64,000 nucleotides of DNA. Source: Isoetes taiwanensis (Eukaryota; Streptophyta; Lycopodiopsida; Isoetales; Isoetaceae). The notes beneath the pieces were generated by a model. That model had not been told where the DNA came from and ran no database searches. It saw only the letters and a program-made list of their open reading frames with translations. Position 1 is the stretch's first letter. Each line of letters opens with the position of its first letter. The stretch lies in NCBI GenBank assembly GCA_021234155.1, contig JAJEKV010000034.1:10878697-10942696 (forward strand). The letters are read 5' to 3'. Positions 54,795-64,000 of the stretch are shown here, piece by piece. Both the position numbers and the translations under genes were made by a program.

Positions 54795-56812
54795 AGTTTC
54801 AGGGCAAAGTTTCCATAGGATCCATTCCCATGACCATGAGTCAATGCACCCGATCAATGTCGTTTTCAACTTGTCAAGTCTCGGAGAGACTTCCGCAGTT
54901 GTTGCAATTTTGGAATCATTGTTTTGGCTTGATCCATTTTGTCGTGAATAATACAAAGATATTGGTCGGGATACGTGGAAGTATAATCTCCGACCCGATG
55001 CGTAATGCGACCACGAGGGCTGCTCGATCTATCGCTCTTCTTTCATCATGTAACATCCTCCTCTCTCCTTCATCTTTGGTCTTGATAACCCGTGCGGATC
55101 ACCTCACATGTATCGCATTTGGAGAATGCAATTTTCTTTCGCGATCTTGGCGTCCGGAAGCTCGCCTCCCGTTCTATGAAAACACATCGGTGATACCTTC
55201 TTGCGGTCAATGCCACAACCTGCGCATTAACCTCTTCTAGAATCTTTGGACTTTGTAAACATTGCGGGGCAACTTCGACATTCTCTCTTATCCCCTCCTC
55301 GTTTCTCCTGCTGCGGTGGGGCAAGGATTCACCGTTCTCCCTCACGAACATGGAAAACCACGGCCTCACATGCCAGCGTCGAGGGCGAGGCTCAAAGGTG
55401 CCCACGATTACCATGTTCGGCCTTGCGGGCACCCTCAAAAATTGGGCCTTCCATTTCGGATCGCCAACTTTGAGATCCAGAGACCAAGGTACCACGCCCT
55501 TTTCGCCAAAAGAGATTCCCCTGTAGCACCGGTCGTCCCACTCTTGACCTTTCATGTTGTTGGCGAACATGTCATAAACAAAAGTAACCCTATCACTTGA
55601 TTTCATGGCAAGGAATTTCTTTAGCATGTTAACAACTTGATTAAGTAGAGAACGGCCTTAACACCTATTTTTGCAACACAAGGTCCTCCTGTGGTGAGGA
55701 TAGCATTACGAGTAGTGGGGCGAGCAAGCTTTGGTGGCCTTACAACCTTCAGTTTGTGGGAATGAAAAGTGTAATGTCGTTTCTCATAATTTGGGTGCCG
55801 ATGCTCACGAGTTCCCAGGCTGGACACAATATCGCTTCTGATTGCGGTCTTTGCGGTCAATATCTCGAGACCTTTACTCCATCAACCTGGGGCGAGGTCA
55901 TTGCTCCATCTCCGCGAGCATCCCGGACCCGGCACCTGCAAGCAACCCGGCAGCGGATGTTCACATCGAAGGGGAGGAAACCCGATTCTGAGATACTCCC
56001 ACAAACTTGAAACCCGGCGGTCACAAGCGCATCGCCGGGGCCGGTGAAGATATGAATCCCTTCCGGCGATAATGGAGTCGCGGGAGTGCCATATCTCACA
56101 ATCCTTTTCAAGAAGGGTATATCTTGTCGTGGTTGTGTCTCCTTCCCCACCTCGTCATTTGTCTTTTCTTTGGGGCGTCATTATGAGCGACTCACGAGCA
56201 TCTTCACTTCTCGAGGAGAGCGAATGAGCCCGGCTTACGCTATTGTGGTTGCATCACGGAGTTGGCCAAGGAAGGGGTATGGTGGCCTTGAACACTTCCT
56301 CCACACCTCGCTCACTAGTCCATTCGATATCTCCTTGAAGTGGCATTGTGTCATTTGCCCCACAACTCCCTTTGCTACTAGATGTTCATTAAGGAAGAGA
56401 TACACAACCTGCACAAGGATTTCAGTAGTATTAAAATCGAGTAAGGAAGATGAAAAGCAATGCAAATGACTGGGGGGATTCCCATTCAATGGTTACAAGG
56501 ACAATGAAATTGGGCGGGTGCCCTTTTACATATAGGGTCTTTAGATTCCCCTTGTATAAGGTTAGTATTGGATCGATTAAGTCTCACAATGGGTAGAAAA
56601 GAAGGTTCTCACTCTGAGCAGGCCATATCCAGCGCACAAATTGGCCCCGCCCAATTGTTCGTGGTGGTAGAAGCTGTAAAAAAAAAGAGACTTCGGCGCC
56701 CGCCCAATTTAAGCTGTCACCAAGAGAGAAAACACATTCGAGAATCTGATTAGCCCACCCGGCCGGTTTCAACTATCGGTCATCTTCACAAAGGGACAAT
56801 CACGGGTGGCCA
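54795..56812 (-). pseudogene. Third copy of the DNA-transposon transposase (N-terminal and middle parts)
   Basis: It aligns with 28378-30400. THGHGNGSYGNFAL is at 54844. A 185-codon frame (55627-55070) carries VTFVYDMFANNMKGQEW, PWFSMFVRENGESLPHRSRR, NEEGIRENVEV and FSKCDTCEVIRTGYQ. This matches inner ENAESIPHRSKK..DIRENVRKL..FSKCNICVVIKRN and preserves the Cys pair. The DUF8039-like block is at 56430-56320. The core with GHTHDDID and the C-terminal region are absent, since the block joins gypsy sequence at 54795. Confidence 0.7.
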
Positions 56813-57020
56813 GTCAATGCACCCGGTCAATGTCGTTTTCGGCTTGTCAAGTCTCGGAAGAGACTTCCGCAGTTATTTGCAATTTTGGAATCATTGTTTT
56901 GGCTTGATCCATTTTGTAAGTGAATAATACAAAGATATTGGTAGGGATACCTATGGGAGTATAATCTCCGCGACCCGATCTTGTGTGCGACCACGAGGGC
57001 TGCTCCGGTCTATGCGGCGG
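56813..57020. repeat. Displaced repeat of 54838-55025 (transposase piece)
   Basis: About 190 bases recur here in the same orientation (GTCAATGCACCCGGTCAATG onwards), joined on the left to the control-region end of the third transposase block and on the right to gypsy sequence. There is no duplication or end signal at either junction. Confidence 0.8.
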
Positions 57021-58300
57021 CCTCGTGTCATGGATTTATCACTTCCCACTTGGCGTTGGGCGTCGAGGAGGTTGCAACTCTCCTGGAATCCTTAATTGCT
57101 TTCGGCCTTGGTTTGCTGACACACTTGACATTGCTTAATGTATCGGCAATGTCTTTCTTCATCTGCTTGACCAATAGTATTTGGGGCGAATCTTAAAGTA
57201 GGTCTTCATGAAAACGCATGTCCGGCTATAGGGCTATTGTGTGTATCATGGAGAATAAGATTACGTGCGCTGAAGTTTGGTACACACAACTTATCTTTAT
57301 AATATAACAAATTGCCCTCTTTCTTATCTGGCGGAAAACTTCCACGCTCCTTATCATCCGTGCCTCCTTGGCTAAAGCTGTTCCATACTTCGGAATTGCG
57401 GATCCGTGGCTAAAGTGCTCTATCTGTTTCGAACTTTGGTGGCGTGGAAATTGCATTACAATGGGTTGGATTACGAGGATGGCGTGACAAAGCATCGCAA
57501 CCACATTGTGCAAGCCCGACTTATACATAATGTCAAAATCATACTCCTCGAAATTCCATCCATCTTCTCGGCGGAGGTTGAGATTGGGCTGGGTAGAAAG
57601 ATAGCGGAGACTCACGGTGATCCGTATCTAGCTGGAATCGCCTACCAAGAAGGTAGTGTCTCCATATCAAGTAAAGGCGGACAAGCGCTAGCAGTTCACG
57701 ATCATGGGTAGGGTATATTTGTTAGGTCTCATTCATCTTCTTAGAATCATAGGCAATCACCCTCCCTTCTGCATTAGGACTCCACCGGTAGCGATCTTAC
57801 TAGCATCATTTGCTACTAACTTATCCTTCTCGAGTGCGGCAATGTGAGGGGCCGGGTTGCGACATCAAAGCATCCTTAAGCTTCACGGAAACTTCCTTGG
57901 ACCTTTGCTTTCCGGTGTTCCATCAATCCTTGACTTTCTCATGCTTTGTAAGATCGGTGAGGCGCTGCAATTTTGGCAAAATCTTTAACAAACTTCCGGT
58001 AATATCGTGCCAATCCCAACTTCTTACGACCTCACGAAACATTGCACCGGAATGGGCCAATCCTTCTTGCCTCTATCTTTTTGGATGGATCGTAGCAATT
58101 CCCTCTACTTTGAAATGACATGTCCCAAATAATCCGGCGATTGTGGTAAACTTGCACTTAGAGAACTTTGCAAGAGCTGGTGGCGTCTTAGCTTCGCAAG
58201 GCCATCCCTAAGGTGCTTCTCATGCTCCTCAAGGGTCTTACTATAAATGAGAATGTCGTCAAAGAATATAACAACAAAATCATCCAAGTACTCCGGAAGA
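57021..58300 (-). pseudogene. Gypsy RNase H and reverse transcriptase C-terminal part
   Basis: The minus strand shows [19 protein letters not shown] (58270-58210), the F-x-DD catalytic box of Ty3/gypsy RT and the following helix, then [11 protein letters not shown]. RNase H sequence fills 57960-57600, with REDGWNFEEYDFDIMYKSGL (57580-57520) near its end. The H2C2 linker follows to about 57040. Frames are broken at several places. Confidence 0.75.
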
Positions 58301-58700
58301 TATCATTCATCAACCGCATAAAAAAGTTGCGGGGGCATTAGTTAAACCAAAAGGCATAGCTGTAAATTCATAATGCCCGTATCTAGTTAAAGCGGATTTA
58401 TGGATATCCCCCTCTTTAATTCATATCGATGATACCCGAGCGTAAATCAATCTTTGAAAAGTACACGGCCCCTTACGGGTGGTCCATAAGATCATACGCT
58501 CTAGGTAAAAGCATAGCGATTCTTGATGGTATGCTTGTTATTTACCGATAGTCAATGCACATCCTCGGGAGCCATTCTTTTTCTTAACAAAGAGAATAGG
58601 GCCAAAAGGTGAAAAACTAGGCGAATAAGCCTAGGTTCAATAGCTCACAGGTTGCTTTTTAAGCTACGCTTGCTTTCGGGGTGGACTCGCGATGCAGGGG
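58301..58700 (-). pseudogene. Gypsy reverse transcriptase N-terminal part
   Basis: The minus strand near 58615-58430 reads SPFGPILFVKKKNGS, then CALTIGK in place of CIDYRALN, and a degraded YPLPRID..L.GA..FSKIDLRSGYHQI segment. The sequence to 59034 would be the pol linker and protease but is too damaged to place. Confidence 0.65.
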
Positions 58701-59034
58701 CCCTTCTTTGGTAGGCAGTACAGGGTTCAAACTATCTCACATTCCACCCCCACGAAAGGAGGAAGTTTACGGATCTCGTGCGGAAAGATCCTTAAATCCA
58801 CGAGAAGATTGGCAATGTTCTGCGGCAATGCATCGACTACACCTTACGCTTAGCTCATCAGACTCAATGGAGGCAAGTCGATGGCCTTAAAGTATCATAT
58901 CCTTGCGTATAGCCTTATCTAAAGCACGATGGACATAAGCGCATAATGGGGTTTAATGGATCACCTTTTATAGTTATTTTCGAGGCTCCATTGGCTGCGT
59001 TGAAGGTCACCTCCCGTTTTCGCAGTCTATAATT

Positions 59035-62000
59035 TAATTTCAAAAGGCCAAACTTTACATGCGTGACACTTGTTTTCGCCTATGAAAGGTCCATAACCCT
59101 AAAAGCCCCCCTCATTCTCCCTCAAGTAGCTTTAGAAAATTCTCAGGCTTTGGCTTTAGTTCGCTTAACATCGCCGCTTCATATTTTTAGCCACGAAAGT
59201 CATTCTCATCCCTATCCCGTCAGCCAAGATCGCCGCGACTATAATTCCCCGAACTACCGGTCGGCTTCGGATCGAGCACTTGCTTTGTGTTTCTACCGCT
59301 TTGTCGCCATCCCGTTGGCGCCTTTCTCTTCATTGTCCTATCACCGGGTACCCCCAGACACCAAGGAATCTTTAGCAGCTGATGGCATCTCGCCCCACCA
59401 CAGAGGCAAAGGTAAGCCGGATTACTTTCTTAATATAAACTTGAGCTTCCGCCTCGATTGAGTATCCCGGGCTATTGCATCTCGGAAATTGGGCTGTGGC
59501 TGGCATATTAACATCTTCGATGCTCCTCACCGGTCCCTTACAAATGCATACCCGTAGCAGAACTCAATAGGGCACCCAATTGCTTCCCCGAGGGTCTTTC
59601 ATTTTTGCAAAACATTGGTTTTTTTCCCACACCAGTATGGACGCTTCATTTATTTATTCATTGATTCAGATGGACGCTTCATTGGGATCCCTGAGAGCAA
59701 GCCTACCATCCAAGGAAGTCGTGGTTTCCTCGATAAGCAAATTAAGGCCCTTCCACTTTGGTGTGAGGGATAAGTAAATTGAGCAGCACCCAATTTGGTG
59801 TGCGATCTCGCTACTTGGGCGCTCAATTTGGCCCCTATGATGCAATCGCTCCTCAGCCCCAAGGCTCAAAGATGAGTTGAGCCGAGTAAATTGGGCGGCT
59901 CCAATTTGCGCGCGATCCGCCAAATTGGGCGGGCGCTCAATTTGCCCTCCATCATACAACCGGCTCTTCAGCCCCAAGTCTCCCAAGTACTAACACTACT
60001 TTCTCGCTCAAGCAGAATTATTATGGCTAACAAAGCAGCATCGCCGTTCCCTAACCGCACCCAAATTCTGCGCAGGCTATTGCAAGGGAGGATGCAAGAA
60101 CGTATCAAGAGAAAGAACTATTTGCCGGCATCCGATAGTGCCCAATGAAGTTTTGACTGTCCGCTGTCGAGGAATGGGTCCGTGCATAGAGATAGGGAAT
60201 ATTCATCCCGGTCCCGCATAAACCACCTCAAGGATCTTTTTGCTTTTCTTTTTGGCAAGAGAGGGACAGAAAATGAACTCGGCGGCATCGCCATCGACAT
60301 GGAGGTCTCTCTCGAGAACAACGAAGACTTCTCCTCCGATGTTGAAGACATCGTGAGATCGGACTTTCGTCCGCTATAAAGTTCCACTTCTAAATACGAA
60401 GCCATGTATGATGAACGCAAGTATAAAGGAAAAGCCCACATTCTTGCGCCATAAAGGATGGGCCCGACTCATATGAAAATTTAGAGCCGCATCATCAAAT
60501 CAAGAACTGATATCTTGATGGCTACTACGTGCCGCAAAGGGATATTAGAACAACCCTCTAAGCGCGAAAGGAAAAAGATTTCTTGGGTCCGGCCCAAGAG
60601 GCGCAGCGGACATCTCACCACGAGCCCAAAAAGTTCTGGAGAGGGGAGTCTTTGTCCGCTTCTTCATCCTGAAGAAAGGGAGACTAGCCAGATCGCGGAA
60701 GTTCACTCCATCCGGGTGGCTACGCCACACGAGAGCGCATACGAGCCGCCACAGAAAGCACCATAGCAAGCATCAAGCAAAGGGAGAGAATCTACCCTCC
60801 GGGTGGGCTTCGGATTGAAGTGGATGTGTTCAAGATGCATAAAGCCCCCAAATATGACTTGTAGGGTCATAAGTCTAGAGCACTGACACTTCTAATAATC
60901 GCTTATCGCCATCGATGCACCCTCCCCGTACCGATGTCGCGGCCGCTCGATCCGCAGAGATCGTATGCAGCAATTAAGTGGAAGAAGGCAGAGGACCCAA
61001 AATGCTGAATTTTGATTGTAAATGGCAAACCATAATGCACTTACTGCTCACCGCTTGTCATTACAAGCTTTGGCATGGCCTCCCGAAAGGAAGCACTTGG
61101 CGTAATCGATATTCTTTTCTATTATTGCTGAAATGCCGAAGTCCCTCGGGCAGAAATCTCACAAAGAATCGAAAGTACGCTCGCGGTCGTGAGAATAATG
61201 ACATAACAAAGAAGACTATACACGAAGAAGTATTCTTCGAAGAAATTCAGCAGTAGCCTTCAAAACCAAGCATTCTGTATCGAAGCCTAAGAAGGGCAAA
61301 CGCCGCACCGGGCTTCTGGAGCTTTATTCCGTGGAGTGCACTACCACCATTATTTCTCGACATTTCGCGGTTATCCACTGCCCAAATTGGGCTTTCCACT
61401 TTCTATTGTTGATTACTTCTGACATGGCGCTTCACTTCGACCAGTGCAAATTGGGGTCAATTTGGTACCTGCTCGTCGAAATTGGGCTCCCCACTTTCAA
61501 GTCGTTGTTCGGATGGTCCCAAATTGCTGCCTAATTTGGGGGACAGCCAGTGCAAGCAAAGCACGATGATGTGTATGGGCCGTGATCTAATGCCTTCGTT
61601 CAGGTCATGCAGATTGGAAAGTCAGAAGGCTGTAAACCATTAAGAAGTCAACTATGCGGACTACGACTACTTTGTATATCTTGATAACGAATCGCGGGTC
61701 ATTGTGCACCGGTTGCCCCGCTTATTCTAATGTAAGACCGGTTTGAAGGACGAGAAGGGAGAAAGAATTGAAGTGAACGACAGGCTTAGACTTTTCACCA
61801 ACAATTCCCTCGCCGCCTATTAAAGTCCATGCATCCTCTAGATCCGCAAAGGTCGCTAAGGAGATCAAGGATGGCACCACATTCTCAAGGGAAGCAAGAA
61901 TTATAATCGAGACGCACTACTATGAAAGTCGAGCCTTAGAGTGAAGAAGATTGGAACAATGGAGCGGCCCTTGTCGATACATGAAGGAAGTGAAGAAACT

Positions 62001-64000
62001 CCCTTTTCAAGACATGGTCGCCTTTGAGGCAAGCTCATCCGATATTCACGAGAATCGATGCTTATGTTCGCCAAGAGTATCGCTGGATGGGCGTATGACG
62101 AAAGAGATGGAGAAGGAAAGCTTTCCCCTCGAGTCCTCTACAAAGAAAGTAGACGAATATCTTCTTGGGCCAGCTTGAGGAGGGTGGCAAACCTTTCAAG
62201 TGTTTCCAATGCTAGTCCGCTGAGGTTTGTGCGGGACGCGGTAAACACTTCGCCCGCTTCATTGATGCGACTTCAGATATACAAAGAAATGGCCAAAGGA
62301 AGATTATGAAAATTCCTTTGACCAAATTCAAAGACGATGACGGGACCAAAGCAAAATTTTACCGGATAGCTATATTTATTACCCCGACCGCCTCAATGAG
62401 TGCCTATCCGCCATGAAGACAATAGACGGTGGCAGCCGTGTGTTTGGGTTGGTTCCACCAGACCCCCGCCGAACTGCTTCTACCTCTAGAGTTCGAGAGC
62501 TGAATGTCTTGTCCCCGCTAATGTATGTTGCCGAGACGCAAAGCAGCAGCCATCCGACAGACAGAAATAAATATTTGCTTTGCCAATTCGACCATCCAAA
62601 GCAATACGCTAAGTTTCCCAAGCATTTACGAAAAAACAGACATCGAAAAAGAATTTGCCCGATCATGAGTGTGCAGCAGTATGAGCGATTTTAAATTGGG
62701 CTACCAATTTTGTTGTTGACTATCAATGTTACTAACATTTGTTTTTCCCGCAGCCTTATTGGTCAGATCGCCCTTGGTGCGACAAGGGTGCAGCAGTGGG
62801 GAGGAGTACTGCAAGTAATTAGTTGGAAAGTAGGACGGCACCTATCTAGTACGTGTTTGATGTTGAAGGTTGCACCGTTTCTCGACTTCTTTTCCGTGGG
62901 TGCTTTTAGCCGAGCCGCAGCAGGTGCGTAGGGCTATAAAACATTGTCTTTTGAGACGCATTTGAAGCTGGAAATTAAGATTGTACGATATTCGAGCAAC
63001 TCGATGTCATGTTAGACGAGAAAAATCAAGAGCTCTGCACTACAAAAGATCAAGGAGGGAAAGAAGAAGGCCTCTACTTCAAAAAATGTTCCTCGACTCG
63101 CCTTCCTCGCCCCGAGACACCTTTGTCCGCTCTCCTCTACAACCATAAACGGCGCAATCCATTCCCGAGATCGACAAGAGCGCATTCAGATAGAGCTCAA
63201 AAAGGCAGCGGCCCTGGGCTCTCCGGATTTGGAACTATTCAGGAGAAGAAAATACAACATCAACGCACTGGCAGGGACCGCAACGGTGAATACTCAGGAC
63301 ATTATTGAGGCAACCTCAAAGTTTGAGGAAGAGGTTGCTAGGGATCCTGAGACTGTCGTTGTCATGGAAACATAGGAAGGGGACAACTGATGGAGAGGAT
63401 GTCGCCCCCAACACATTAAACAAATAAGATGTAGAGGAAGAGGTGGAGAACACCCAAGACAAACTGTGGTGCGTGTGAGGAGAATGAGGAACTGGGGCCC
63501 GAAGATTTTAGGCAAAAAATGGAAGAGATGAAAGAGGCAGCACAACAACCTCCGCCCCAGTATGAAGAACCCAGCAAGGATCATTCTGAAGAGGTGCCTC
63601 CACACGAATGAGCGATTTTATGACTTCAAAATATGTGAAATATGTTATGAACAATTGTAATTACTTTTTTTCAGAAATGATAACGCTTGCACTCATTTCC
63701 TTGTCTTATAATTCTCTAGTTTACTTTGCTAACTAAAATGGGCGCCCAATTTGCTTGCCCGTGAGAAACTAAAACCTTTAATTTAATTTATTTCACAACC
63801 AATCTTGTTGTCGTTAACTTGAGACCTTCGCTATCCCTCGCCACAAATTGGGCTACCAATTTACTAGCGCAGTAAACGCCATCAAACATGAAGTGAAGTG
63901 GAGGTGCGTAAACAATGGAGATGAAAGAGCACACCATCGAAGTACTCGCACGCTACATTATATAATATTGACTATGCTTATTACATCCTTACAACATTAT
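59035..64000. repeat. Third copy of ParB-gene block (matches 31450-36425), running off the window
   Basis: It begins at the sequence AATTTCAAAAGGCC, where gypsy sequence stops. The first part (to 59391) holds promoter-like sequence of the ParB-like gene. AAATTGGGC palindromes occur at 59888-59907 and near 59931. The last 390 bases are the region downstream of the gene. Confidence 0.85.
59392..63612 (+). CDS. Third ParB/sulfiredoxin-like gene copy (spliced, damaged)
   Basis: The probable first exon (59392-59411, MASRPTTEAK) ends in a GTAAGC donor. Following blocks are ILRRLLQGRMQERIKRKNYL (60068-60128), DREYSSRSRINHLKDLFAF and GIAIDMEVSLENNEDFSSDVEDIV (60182-60355). A damaged IVNGK.. site (61016) is the place of IVNGNHR. 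RENNDITKKT..EEVFFEEI is at 61190-61250, YLLCQFDHPKQYAKFPKHL at 62570-62630, and the acidic tail EENEELGPEDFRQKMEE to SEEVPPHE-stop at about 63480-63612. It shows exon content more clearly than the outer copy. The tail is Glu/Gln/Pro-rich, as in the inner protein. Function is inferred only from the ParB/Srx-like motif and its constant pairing with the transposase. Confidence 0.5.

Larger units (their letters stand above)
48079..59034 (-). mobile_element. Ty3/gypsy retrotransposon, rearranged and 5'-truncated
   Basis: Minus-strand pol segments run from high to low coordinates as reverse transcriptase, RNase H, zinc-binding H2C2 and integrase, then the polypurine tract and 3' LTR, the Ty3/gypsy order. 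A second, partial LTR-like block (51298-52478) and a duplicated integrase region break the order. A copy of the DNA transposon's transposase lies at 54795-57020. Sequence upstream of RT ends abruptly at 59034, so gag, protease, PBS and the 5' LTR are missing. Confidence 0.75.

Overview
The window is plant nuclear DNA, almost entirely made of transposable elements nested in one another. The evidence for a plant is the L1-type LINE with a plant-style CCHC ORF1 protein and an RVT zinc-binding tail, a Ty3/gypsy element with the GGGGGAGAATGT-type polypurine tract, hAT-type ends, and genes with GT-AG introns. There is no operon structure. The transposase type (GHTHDDIDALFG core) and the ParB/sulfiredoxin-like genes make me think of a non-seed land plant or charophyte, but that is only an impression; the species cannot be named from this sequence.

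Layout. (1) 1-8740 and 39029-41827 are one tandem array of ~3 kb gene-like units with conserved TATA box, ATG and terminal exon; no known family is recognised. (2) The array is split by a 30.3 kb insertion (8741-39028) with 25-bp inverted ends and a 4-bp ATTT duplication; the uninterrupted site is preserved in the neighbouring units. This outer element is a ~12 kb DNA transposon swollen by a LINE (9576-27687). The LINE ORF2 is in turn split by a small hAT-like element (11669-24056, 8-bp duplication), and that carries a second, complete 11.8 kb DNA transposon (11992-23788, 4-bp ATTC duplication) of the same family as the outer one. (3) 41828-48078 is mixed low-copy sequence with a possible PIF/Harbinger scrap, a spliced unknown gene, a gag scrap and a long AT microsatellite. 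(4) 48079-59034 is a rearranged Ty3/gypsy element on the minus strand with two LTR-like blocks. A third copy of the DNA-transposon transposase lies inside it, and a third copy of the partner gene follows (59035-64000).

The main discovery candidate is the DNA-transposon family itself. Each copy carries two divergently transcribed genes. One is a transposase of the type with LDNASGQNKNR and GHTHDDIDALFG motifs (domain I know as DUF7869) preceded by a DUF8039-like module. The other is a protein with a ParB/sulfiredoxin-like motif (IVNGNH) and an acidic, proline-rich tail. In and between the genes lie arrays of palindromes built on AAATGGCGCC in the inner element and AAATTGGGC in the outer one. 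The two sites are related but different, which suggests an element-specific DNA-binding system comparable in layout to parS/ParB.

A caution for users: wherever two copies of a repeat can be compared from about 28 kb onward, their differences pile up at CAG/CTG trinucleotides as small indels and CAG-to-CGG type changes, while copies in the first 9 kb have intact CAG/CTG. This looks like a sequencing or consensus artefact, perhaps linked to CHG methylation. Frameshifts and stops in genes beyond ~28 kb should therefore not be taken at face value.
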